A stretch of 29,091 nucleotides of DNA from JANNPJ01 sp035474375 (GTDB taxonomy: Bacteria; Actinomycetota; Actinomycetes; Actinomycetales; Kineosporiaceae), in the NCBI GenBank assembly GCA_035474375.1, contig DATINJ010000213.1, forward strand, positions 1 through 29,091, read 5' to 3'. Below, piece by piece: positions 1 to 5,952 of the stretch. Each line of letters begins with the position of its first letter. Within the stretch, counting starts at the first letter, position 1. Under the pieces are notes generated by a model. The model saw only the letters and a program-made list of their open reading frames with translations, searched no databases and was not told the origin of the DNA. Position numbers and translations under genes: made by a program.

Positions 1-275
1 CCGCCGAGCAGGAGCAGCCCGCCGTAGCCGAGGACATAGCCGTTGACGATCCACTGCAGGGCGGACGTCGAGAGGTTCAGTTCAGCGCCGATGGACGGCA
101 GCGCCACACCCACCATCGAGACGTCGAGTCCGTCCAGGAACAGGACGGCGCACAGCACGGCGAGGATCCCCCACAGCTGGGGAGTCCAACGCTGGTCGTC
201 CTGCGTGGGCTTGGTGGCGGTGACACTGGGAGGGGGAAGGGCCGCGGTGGAGGAGGCGGTTTCGGTAGTGGTCAC
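1..275 (-). CDS. MFS transporter, DHA2-like drug exporter (N-terminal part)
   Basis: The first 91 codons of a membrane transporter that runs off the left edge. A GTG start gives a polar N-terminus of about 30 residues. The first membrane helix follows (WGILAVLCAVLFLDGLDVSMV), then VALPSIGAELNLS and LQWIVNGYVLGYGGLLLLGG. The LD-x(5)-VALP-I and QW-(I/V)-x-N-Y-L patterns are typical of 14-helix DHA2 exporters of the EmrB/QacA type, which expel drugs using the proton gradient. The gene is divergent from a MarR regulator, and the shared promoter region carries repeated operator-like sites, so MarR control is likely. The substrate cannot be told from this fragment. Confidence 0.85.
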   Translation of the reverse strand, partial: MTTTETASSTAALPPPSVTATKPTQDDQRWTPQLWGILAVLCAVLFLDGLDVSMVGVALPSIGAELNLSTSALQWIVNGYVLGYGGLLLLG

Positions 276-285
276 GCCGGAACAC

Positions 286-375
286 TAGATGCACGTGCAT
301 TGAATGTCCATGCATTAATCCCCGGTTCATATGATGCGCAAGCAGCTGATGCTTCGGCACTAGATGTCAGTGCAT
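286..375. promoter_or_regulatory. Divergent promoter region with three 15-bp MarR operator-like repeats
   Basis: Three related 15-mers lie between the exporter and the MarR gene: TAGATGCACGTGCAT (286-300), TGAATGTCCATGCAT directly abutting it (301-315), and TAGATGTCAGTGCAT (361-375). The first contains the perfect palindrome ATGCACGTGCAT (289-300). The shared pattern is TnnATGnnnnTGCAT. The third copy lies just upstream of the likely MarR starts at 397 and 406. Spaced, partly palindromic copies between a MarR gene and a divergent exporter are what autorepression with exporter repression would use. The protein that binds them is inferred. Confidence 0.6.
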
Positions 376-396
376 AAAATGCATCCGAGCGGTAAG

Positions 397-795
397 ATGC
401 CCCGCATGACGTCCGAGACCGGTTTGGTGGAGCGCTGGCGCTCGCTGCTGACCAGCTACAACCAGGTCGCTTGCGATCTGGAGCGGGCGTTGCACGATGG
501 GCACGACTTGACCATGGGGGAGTTCGAAACCCTCGACCGGCTGGTCGACGCCAACTGTGAGGATCGCCGCATGCAAGATCTCGCGGCCGACATGTACCTC
601 AGTCAGAGCGCGCTGTCCCGCACGGTGGCCCGCCTGGAGAAGAGCGGTCTGGTGGCGCGTTCGCTCTGTGAAGCCGACCGCCGCGGGGTGTTCGTGAAGG
701 TCACCGAGGTCGGGCTACAGGTGCATGCCGAGGCTCGCACGACGCAGCGCGCGACCCTGGCCAAGCATCTGTCGGCCGATCCAGCTCGACTCTGA
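397..795 (+). CDS. MarR-family transcriptional regulator
   Basis: A winged-helix repressor of about 130 residues, close to the usual MarR length. The N-terminal dimerisation helix (VERWRSLLTSYNQVACDLERAL) is followed by the helix-turn-helix LAADMYLSQSALSRTVARLEKSGLV and the wing, seen as RSLCEADRRGVFVKVTEVG. The DRRGV and VTEVG segments match the DxR wing and LT-x-G motif of the family. ATG 397 is used here. ATG 406 (MTSETG) is equally plausible, and an in-frame ATG at 364 overlaps an operator-like repeat, so it is less likely. The protein probably represses both itself and the divergent exporter. The ligand is unknown. Confidence 0.88.
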   Translation: MPRMTSETGLVERWRSLLTSYNQVACDLERALHDGHDLTMGEFETLDRLVDANCEDRRMQDLAADMYLSQSALSRTVARLEKSGLVARSLCEADRRGVFVKVTEVGLQVHAEARTTQRATLAKHLSADPARL

Positions 796-805
796 TCTTC
801 GCCGC

Positions 806-1660
806 TCAATCCCGCCAGGAATGCTCGGGCTCGTAGCCCAGAACCCGGCGGGCCTTGTCGATCGACAGCAGAGTCTCGTGCCGGCCGAGTTCCTTGCGGA
901 TCTCCACTCCCGGGTACACCTCGGCGGCGAGCTCGACGCTGGACCGGCTCATCACGGTGTCGGCGTTGGCGATGATGAAGATTTCCCGGCCGCGTCCCTG
1001 GTGGTCCAGGGCCCGGCGAACGGCTTGAGCGCCGTCCCGAGCGTCGATGTACCCCCATAGGTTCCAGTGCCGCAGTCTCGGATCTTCGTCGTAGCTGGGA
1101 AAGGCGAGGTAGTCGGCCGGATCCATGACGTTCGAGAACCGCAGGCCGATCATCTTCAGTTCCGGGTCCCACCGGCAGAAGTGCCCAGCCATCTCCTCCT
1201 CCAGCACCTTGACCATCGAGTAGGTGCTCTCCGGGCGGGGCGGGTACTCCTCGTCCACGGGCAGGTACGGCGGGGGGACGTCGAAGGGCAGCCCCAGGAC
1301 CGTCTCGCTGGACGCCCAGACGACGTTGCGGATCCCGGCCGTCCGGGCGGCGCTGAACACGTTCCAGGTCGCGGTGGCGTTGTTCGTGAACGTCGCGGAG
1401 TTCGGCAGCAGTCCGGGGGCGGGAACCGCGGCTAGGTGCACGAGGGCGGACGGAGCCCGACGGTGCTCGTCCACCCAGCCGGTCAGCACCTCCAGGACCT
1501 GACCGTGGTCGGTCAGATCGACGGCGACCCAGTCGCCCGCCGCCGACTCCGGCCGGACCCGGTCGATCGAGAGCACGTCCCAACCGTGGGCCACAAGATC
1601 TGAGACGACCGCGCGGCCAAGTTTTCCCGCTGCGCCAGTGACGGCGACCCGTGAAGTCAT
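806..1660 (-). CDS. NAD(P)-dependent epimerase/dehydratase (extended SDR)
   Basis: A 284-residue extended short-chain dehydrogenase/reductase. The Rossmann nucleotide-binding motif TGAAGKLG is at residues 8-15, the VDLTD segment follows at about 47-51, and the catalytic Tyr147-x3-Lys151 (YSMVK) is preceded by SSE at 118-120. It also has the LRFSNVMDP stretch typical of UDP-sugar epimerase-like proteins. Residue 284 is followed by a stop just downstream of the convergent MarR gene. The substrate cannot be assigned, since many such proteins annotated as epimerases act on unknown sugars or lactones. It stands alone rather than in a sugar operon. The ATG start gives the glycine motif at the expected distance from the N-terminus. 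Confidence 0.85.
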   Translation of the reverse strand: MTSRVAVTGAAGKLGRAVVSDLVAHGWDVLSIDRVRPESAAGDWVAVDLTDHGQVLEVLTGWVDEHRRAPSALVHLAAVPAPGLLPNSATFTNNATATWNVFSAARTAGIRNVVWASSETVLGLPFDVPPPYLPVDEEYPPRPESTYSMVKVLEEEMAGHFCRWDPELKMIGLRFSNVMDPADYLAFPSYDEDPRLRHWNLWGYIDARDGAQAVRRALDHQGRGREIFIIANADTVMSRSSVELAAEVYPGVEIRKELGRHETLLSIDKARRVLGYEPEHSWRD

Positions 1661-2074
1661 GCCGTCATCTTGACGTGGCTCGCCCGTCTCAGCCCATCGG
1701 GCAGCCGATCGACACAGCGCTTGGGTGGAACTTAAGCCGCTCGGGCCAAAGTCTTAAGTGATGAACCCAACATTTGACGTGGATCTCAGATTGGTGCAGA
1801 TCGGCGTGGATAGTTGCAGATCGGCAGGCCAGGGCCGATCCGAGGGTTGTTCGGGAGCACCGGAAGGCACGCCGAGAGCAGCCTTTTTCCCCTCGATTCA
1901 GCAATTCCCCGATCCCTCGGCTACTGTTGTCGACGCAGTGGTTGTGCCTCGCACGTCTTTGACCGCTTGAGCTTCGGCTTAGGCGCCTTGTTCCTTCCGG
2001 AGCGGACGACGAACACCGCGACCAGCGCGGCCCCGGCAGTCGGGGCTAATCAATACGCTCCTGGAGGAGTAGTC
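1661..2074. other. Intergenic region and probable long 5' leader of the cold-shock gene
   Basis: A stretch of 414 bp with no convincing gene. It separates the minus-strand SDR gene from the plus-strand cold-shock gene, so it must hold two promoters. A TTGACC hexamer (1959-1964) could be a -35 box for the cold-shock gene, but no clear -10 partner is seen. Cold-shock genes often have long structured leaders, and the last 100 bp (GC-rich, with CGGCAGTCGGGGC) may be one. This is inference only. Confidence 0.35.
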
Positions 2075-2278
2075 ATGGCAACAGGTACCGTCAAGTGGTT
2101 CAACGCTGAAAAGGGCTTCGGATTCATCGCCCCGGACGACGGCGGCGCTGACGTCTTCGCCCACTTCTCGGCCATCGCGAGCAGCGGATACCGCTCGCTC
2201 GACGAGAACCAGAAGGTCGAATTCGAGATCACCCAGGGCCAGAAGGGCCCGCAGGCGGAGAACATCCGCCCGCTCTGA
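2075..2278 (+). CDS. Cold-shock protein, CspA family
   Basis: A single cold-shock domain of 67 residues, the normal size. The N-terminus GTVKWFNAEKGFGFI contains RNP1 (KGFGFI, residues 14-19), and RNP2 is DVFAHF (26-31). The protein ends NIRPL. Such proteins bind single-stranded RNA and DNA, melt RNA structure and support translation or antitermination. A strong Shine-Dalgarno GGAGGAG (2063-2069) lies 5 bases before the ATG and fixes the start. A strong hairpin terminator follows, so the gene is probably monocistronic. Confidence 0.97.
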   Translation: MATGTVKWFNAEKGFGFIAPDDGGADVFAHFSAIASSGYRSLDENQKVEFEITQGQKGPQAENIRPL

Positions 2279-2317
2279 TCTCGTCTTAACGACGTGAACT
2301 AAGCGCGCAGATCTCAA

Positions 2318-2351
2318 CGAACGGCCCCAGCCACCAGGCTGGGGCCGTTCG
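2318..2351 (+). terminator. Hairpin terminator after the cold-shock gene
   Basis: A perfect 15-bp stem (2318-2332 paired with 2337-2351, arm CGAACGGCCCCAGCC) with a 4-base ACCA loop begins 40 bp after the cold-shock stop codon. No T tract follows, which is common for actinobacterial terminators. Confidence 0.8.
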
Positions 2352-2506
2352 TGCGTCCGCCCCCTTGCCGGCCGCGTCAATCCCGCACGCCGTTCCGCTG
2401 GCACAGCGCCTCTGATGGCATACCGTCAGAAGTGAGTGATCCCAGCCCGGAAAGCAGATCCGGCACCTGTCGGAACTGCGCGCGTGCGTTCTGGCAGGGG
2501 GCCAGA

Positions 2507-3256
2507 TTGAGCGATCGTGAGCAGCACTTGGCCACGGTTCGTGCCCTGATCGCCGCCGAGCCGATGATGGCCTCCGGCCCGCTCGACCGCGCGGATCGGC
2601 TCCGACAGCTGTGTCGTGCCAGTACCCGAACGTTGCCGGCGCTGGGCTCCGCCGTGACGCTGATGACCGCCCAGGGCGTGCAGCCGGGCGCGGTCTCCTC
2701 CGACGCGCTGACCCAGGCGCTCGAGGAGCAGCAGTTCAGCTTCGGCGAAGGGCCCTGTGTCGATGCCTTCGCCCAGTGTCGGCCGGTGTTGGTGCCCGAT
2801 CTCGGCAGTGATCGGCCGGAGCGCTGGCTCGCCTACGCCCCGGCAGCCCTGGAGAAGGGAGTGCGTGCGGTCTTCGCGTTCCCGCTCCAGATCGGGGCGG
2901 CTCGGCTGGGCGTGCTGGACGTGTACCGGGACAGCCCGGGGGTACTTTCGGCGGCAGCCCTGCGCCAGGCCCTGAGCTTCGCCGAGATCGCGCTCTGGAT
3001 CTTGTTGGACGGGCAGTCGGACGCCTCCATCGGTCGGCCGGTGGAGGGCCTCGAATCGGCGGTGGAATCACGCTCCGAACTCTTTCAGGCACAGGGTATG
3101 GTGATGATTCAGCTCGGGGTGTCACTCGCCGAAGCCATGGCGCGACTCAGAGCGCATGCCTTCATCGAGGATCGCAGGCTCGGAGAAGTGGCGCGGGACG
3201 TGGTGGCGCGCAGACTGATACTGGAACCGGATCGGAGTTCCGGCGGTTCTGGCTAG
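2507..3256 (+). CDS. GAF-ANTAR domain regulator (first of two)
   Basis: A soluble regulator with an N-terminal GAF sensor domain and a C-terminal ANTAR RNA-binding domain. In the GAF part, the blocks FGEGPCVDAF, VPDL, W.AYAP and VRAVFAFPLQIGAARLGVLDVYR are characteristic. The ANTAR part is FQAQGMVMIQLGVSLAEAMARLRAHAF...LGEVARDVVARRL, a three-helix bundle that in AmiR/NasR-type proteins binds paired hexanucleotide-loop hairpins in nascent RNA and prevents termination. The open frame extends further upstream. I chose TTG 2507 because GGGGG lies 5 bases before it and the resulting 249 residues fit the family, while the ATG at 2351 sits inside the preceding terminator. GTG 2432 is the alternative. 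The signal and RNA targets are unknown. Confidence 0.85.
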   Translation: MSDREQHLATVRALIAAEPMMASGPLDRADRLRQLCRASTRTLPALGSAVTLMTAQGVQPGAVSSDALTQALEEQQFSFGEGPCVDAFAQCRPVLVPDLGSDRPERWLAYAPAALEKGVRAVFAFPLQIGAARLGVLDVYRDSPGVLSAAALRQALSFAEIALWILLDGQSDASIGRPVEGLESAVESRSELFQAQGMVMIQLGVSLAEAMARLRAHAFIEDRRLGEVARDVVARRLILEPDRSSGGSG

Positions 3257-3311
3257 CTGGCCCGGACGGCTCATCCCGGGAGTCCGAGGCTCGCCCGAAT
3301 CTGGAGGGGCC

Positions 3312-4043
3312 ATGCCAACGGTGTCACCACAGCGATTGGCCGAGGTGTTCGTTGAGGTGGCGGACACGTTGGTAGACGAGTTCGACGTGATCGAATTTCT
3401 CCAACTGGTGTCCGTGCGCACCGTCGAACTGTTCGATGCCGGTGCGGTCGGCCTGCTACTCGCCGACGAGCACGGCGAACTGCAGTTCATGGCCGCCTCC
3501 GATGAGGCGGCCAAGCTGCTGGAGATCTTCGAGGTGCAGCACCGTGAGGGGCCCTGTCTCGATGCGTTCCTGAGCGGGGAGGTGGTCTCCGGGCCCGAAA
3601 TCGAGACCGAGGCCGACCGTTGGCCGCTGTTCGCCCCGCGGGCGATCGCGGCCGGGTTCTGCTCGGTGTACGCGGTGCCGATGCGGCTGCGCGGTGAGGT
3701 GATCGGCGCGGTGAACGTCTTCGGCCGGCGAGCGGGCGAGTGGGATGTCGAGGATCTGCGGATCGTGCAAGCCCTGGTGGATGTCGCCACGATCGGGTTG
3801 CTTCAGGAACGAGTGATCCGCCGGGGCGAGGTGCTGACCGAGCAGTTGCAGGGAGCGCTGAACAGCCGGGTGGTGATCGAACAGGCCAAAGGGGCGCTCG
3901 CGCAGCTGCGCCAGATCAGCGTGGACGAGGCCTTTGAGCTGATGCGCAGCTTCGCCCGGCGCAACGGGCGCGCGTTGAGCGCCGTCGCGCAGACCGTGGT
4001 CAGCGACGATCGCTCCGGGATCGCCGACCTGACCGGCGAGTAA
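3312..4043 (+). CDS. GAF-ANTAR domain regulator (second of two)
   Basis: A 243-residue paralogue of the preceding gene, 55 bp downstream on the same strand. The GAF domain has the same landmarks: HREGPCLDAFLSGEVV, WPLFAPRAIAAGFCSVYAVPMRLRGEVIGAVNVF. The ANTAR domain is LQGALNSRVVIEQAKGALAQLRQISVDEAFELMRSFARRNGR, with the usual conserved IEQAKG and A(F/Y)xxLR-like helices. A GGAGGGG ribosome binding site (3303-3309) just upstream fixes the ATG start. It is closer to the typical family consensus than its neighbour. The pair may be co-transcribed, and they could form heteromers or act on related RNA targets. That is inference. Confidence 0.9.
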   Translation: MPTVSPQRLAEVFVEVADTLVDEFDVIEFLQLVSVRTVELFDAGAVGLLLADEHGELQFMAASDEAAKLLEIFEVQHREGPCLDAFLSGEVVSGPEIETEADRWPLFAPRAIAAGFCSVYAVPMRLRGEVIGAVNVFGRRAGEWDVEDLRIVQALVDVATIGLLQERVIRRGEVLTEQLQGALNSRVVIEQAKGALAQLRQISVDEAFELMRSFARRNGRALSAVAQTVVSDDRSGIADLTGE

Positions 4044-4048
4044 GGCTG

Positions 4049-4073
4049 CGGCCGGCTGAGCTTCAGCCGGCCG
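4049..4073 (+). terminator. Hairpin terminator between convergent genes
   Basis: An 11-bp perfect stem (CGGCCGGCTGA at 4049-4059 with TCAGCCGGCCG at 4063-4073) and a 3-base loop starts just after the second GAF-ANTAR stop codon. It lies between two convergent genes and may serve both. Confidence 0.7.
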
Positions 4074-4113
4074 TACGCCGTCCTGTCTTGAGATCTTTGG
4101 AGCCGGGTGCGGA

Positions 4114-4548
4114 TCAGTTGTACCGGTGGTTCTTCTGCGGGTGCCCCTTGCTGCGGGTGCAGGAACGGCCGTTCATCGAGCGGTGGCCGCACAATGCTTC
4201 GCTGAGCTCCGCCTCCGGCTCTGCTTCTGGCTCTGGACCGGCCGCTGTGGCCGGCTGGTCGCCGGCGGTTTGGCCCGAGACCGCCGCCGAGTCGGCTGCC
4301 GGGTCGGTGTCCGGATGGAGGGCCGGCGGTTCGGCGGCCGAGCTGGCCTTGCCCTCGGCGGGAGCAGAGGAGAACAACTCGGGAACGGGTTCCGCGGCGG
4401 AGGTGGCCGACGGACCTTTGGGCGCGGCCTTTGCGGCGGGCGCCTTCGCGGGAGACTTCTTCGCGGTGGCGGCCTCGCTCTTCTTGGCGGCGGCGAATCG
4501 GGCGTACCGGGCATCACGGAGAGCCCGCTGGGCATCGACCTTGCTCAT
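4114..4548 (-). CDS. Lys/Ala-rich protein with a conserved Cys/His C-terminus
   Basis: A 144-residue protein in three parts. Residues 1-22 (MSKVDAQRALRDARYARF) look helical and basic. Residues 23-110 are a low-complexity Ala/Lys/Pro/Glu linker, first histone H1-like (KKSPAKAPAAKAAPKG) and then acidic. The last 25 residues (CGHRSMNGRSCTRSKGHPQKNHRYN) are compact, with Cys and His spaced as C-G-H-x7-C-x5-H-x4-H, which suggests a small metal-binding motif. I recall similar tails on uncharacterised actinobacterial proteins, but I cannot assign a function. The compositional bias makes nonsense frames likely on the opposite strand here; the ordered C-terminus supports this one as real. Confidence 0.7.
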   Translation of the reverse strand: MSKVDAQRALRDARYARFAAAKKSEAATAKKSPAKAPAAKAAPKGPSATSAAEPVPELFSSAPAEGKASSAAEPPALHPDTDPAADSAAVSGQTAGDQPATAAGPEPEAEPEAELSEALCGHRSMNGRSCTRSKGHPQKNHRYN

Positions 4549-4600
4549 CGTGGGATCACGTCCCAGAGCTTATGACGTCCCGCCGACAATTCGGCCCGTC

Positions 4601-4648
4601 GTCCACAGGTGGACGCTCCGACGGCGTGGTGCCCTGGCTGTCGGAGCG
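4601..4648. repeat. Two adjacent inverted repeats upstream of the Lys/Ala-rich gene
   Basis: GTCCAC-AG-GTGGAC (4601-4614) is followed directly by CGCTCCGAC (4614-4622) pairing with GTCGGAGCG (4640-4648). They lie in the 5' region of the minus-strand gene and may be an operator or an RNA hairpin. Function unknown. Confidence 0.5.
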
Positions 4649-4714
4649 GATTTACCGATCGCCGGGATCAAGCCATTTGATCGCAGGCGAGGCGGCTGCT
4701 AGCTTCTGAACATC

Positions 4715-4822
4715 ATGGGCATGGTTACGGGTTCCGCGCGCACCTACGGGTGTGTTCTGCCGTGCTGCCTGGTACCCAGCGCAGTCCATCCGGACCATAC
4801 GTCGCCAGTGGACGCTGGATAG
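4715..4822 (+). CDS. Possible 35-residue Cys-containing leader peptide
   Basis: A short frame reads MGMVTGSARTYGCVLPCCLV and ends PVDAG. It has three Cys in six residues (CVLPCC). A possible promoter (TTGATC at 4677-4682, 17-base spacer, TAGCTT at 4700-4705) would start transcription almost at the ATG, as in leaderless actinobacterial mRNAs. A hairpin with an 8-bp stem follows at 4855-4876. The layout resembles a leader-peptide attenuator, but no Shine-Dalgarno is present and the frame could be chance. Confidence 0.3.
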   Translation: MGMVTGSARTYGCVLPCCLVPSAVHPDHTSPVDAG

Positions 4823-4854
4823 TCCTCGCCGCCCCCGTCAGCCCGGGTCCGATG

Positions 4855-4876
4855 AGCGCCAGCATCGACTGGCGCT
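4855..4876 (+). terminator. Hairpin, possible attenuator
   Basis: AGCGCCAG (4855-4862) pairs with CTGGCGCT (4869-4876) around a 6-base loop. It is followed by CTTGCTTTG, a weakly T-rich tract. It sits between the short Cys-containing frame and the M15 gene and could attenuate transcription into the latter. A second inverted repeat, GCAATTC (4894-4900) with GAATTGC (4912-4918), lies just downstream. Confidence 0.4.
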
Positions 4877-4994
4877 CTTGCTTTGTCCGGCGGGCAATTC
4901 ACCGAATCGATGAATTGCTCGAGCCTATTCCCCGCAGTCGGGCCCTGATAGATAGTCGTTCGGTTATCGGTCGGCTATTTCTGAAGCCCGGGAA

Positions 4995-5771
4995 GTGGTT
5001 TCTGACAGCGCCGGGGTTGATCCGAGTCAATTGAGAGGTCGTCGTCCGTTGAGTACCGAAGATATTGTGTATCAACTGCTCGAAGAGAAGATGCTGAAGT
5101 ACGCCGACTACGCGAATGTTCCGGTGGTCGAGGTTGAGGAGGTGGTCCTCTTCGAGGCCGTCCCGCAACAGGGCGTGCTCCGGGTGGAGCACCTCGAAAC
5201 CGAGATGAGCGAGCTGACCGGCGGCAACATTTACGTGCGCCGGCCGGTGGTCGACCTGCTCTACTGGGCCGGTCAGGAACTGAAGAACCTGGATCGCGGG
5301 CTCACCCTCAAGGTGGTCTACGGCTTCCGCGCGCTGGAAGTTCAGACCCGCTTGTTCGAGGAAGCGAAAGCGGTTCTTGCGGAACAGTATTCGGATGAAT
5401 CCGAGTTGATCGAGGCGGCTCATCGGCAGGTCGCGGTGCCCTCGGTGGCCGGGTATCCGACCGGCGGCGCGGTCGCCGTAGAAATGCTTCGGGATGGCCT
5501 TCCGGTCGACCTGGGAACGCCGATCATGGCGCCCTCCAATGACGCTTTCACGTTCTCGCCGTTCGTCTCTCGAGAGGCCTGGGAGAACCGCCAGCTGCTG
5601 CGGCGGGCGATGATGGCGGCCGGCTTCGCGCCGTACGACGGCGAATGGTGGCATTTCTCTTACGGCGACAAGGAATGGGCCCGGTTCTACCGCAAACCCG
5701 GAGCGCTCTTCGACCAGGTCTCATTTCTGGACGCTCAGAAGGTAGATCCCGGCGATATGCTTCAGTTGTAA
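4995..5771 (+). CDS. VanX-like M15 family protein, metal site degenerate
   Basis: A 258-residue protein with the fold signature of M15D D-Ala-D-Ala dipeptidases. It has YGFRALEVQ (residues 109-117, matching the family's YRP-like arginine region), the glycine-rich segment GYPTGGAVAVEM (153-164), VDLGTPI (171-177) and EWWHF (217-221). In active VanX-type enzymes the glycine segment reads S-x-H-x-x-G-x-A-x-D, giving His and Asp zinc ligands. Here these positions are Tyr154 and Ala161, while Glu217 and His220 are kept. The protein may therefore be catalytically inactive or use a different site. No signal peptide is seen, in keeping with a cytoplasmic VanX-like protein. The GTG start at 4995 is used; TTG codons at 5031 and 5049 are alternatives. 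Confidence 0.75.
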   Translation: MVSDSAGVDPSQLRGRRPLSTEDIVYQLLEEKMLKYADYANVPVVEVEEVVLFEAVPQQGVLRVEHLETEMSELTGGNIYVRRPVVDLLYWAGQELKNLDRGLTLKVVYGFRALEVQTRLFEEAKAVLAEQYSDESELIEAAHRQVAVPSVAGYPTGGAVAVEMLRDGLPVDLGTPIMAPSNDAFTFSPFVSREAWENRQLLRRAMMAAGFAPYDGEWWHFSYGDKEWARFYRKPGALFDQVSFLDAQKVDPGDMLQL

Positions 5772-5815
5772 AGAGCGCCTCAGCTTCCGGCACGTTCCGC
5801 AAGGCCGAGGTGCAT

Positions 5816-5845
5816 TTCTCCTCCGCATCCACTCTCTGCTATGGT
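5816..5845 (+). promoter_or_regulatory. Probable promoter of tRNA-His/hisS
   Basis: TATGGT (5840-5845) is a good -10 box placed 9 bases before the tRNA. A weak -35 (TTCTCC, 5816-5821) lies 18 bases upstream. Transcription would begin at about 5852, close to the mature tRNA 5' end. Confidence 0.5.
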
Positions 5846-5854
5846 GTTCCGCGA

Positions 5855-5928
5855 GCCGGGATAGCTCAGTGGTAGAGCACCTGATTGTGGATCAGGAGGC
5901 AGGGGTTCGATACCCCTTCCCGGTACCA
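5855..5928 (+). tRNA. tRNA-His (anticodon GTG)
   Basis: A full cloverleaf can be folded. Acceptor GCCGGGA (5855-5861) pairs with TCCCGGT (5918-5924), and the D stem is GCTC/GAGC. The anticodon stem CCTGA/TCAGG encloses the loop TTGTGGA, with anticodon GTG at 5887-5889. The T stem AGGGG/CCCCT encloses TTCGATA, and CCA is encoded at 5926-5928. Standard bacterial tRNA-His has an extra G at -1 facing C73. Here the base before G1 is A (5854), position 73 is A (5925), and the terminal pair is G1-U72. The 3' end is only 24 bases from the hisS start, so the two are probably co-transcribed. Confidence 0.95.
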
Positions 5929-5952
5929 GCTAATTGATAGGAAGGCACGGCG

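Noticed and set aside
603..1583. Long minus-strand frame encoding an Arg/Gly/Pro-rich protein
   Set aside because: It is the shadow of the SDR gene in another frame. Its composition is typical of high-GC off-frame reading, and it shows no motifs.
4088..4702. Plus-strand frame rich in Ala/Ser/Gly
   Set aside because: It is the complement of the Lys/Ala-rich gene. The minus-strand product has an ordered Cys/His C-terminus, while this one is only low complexity.
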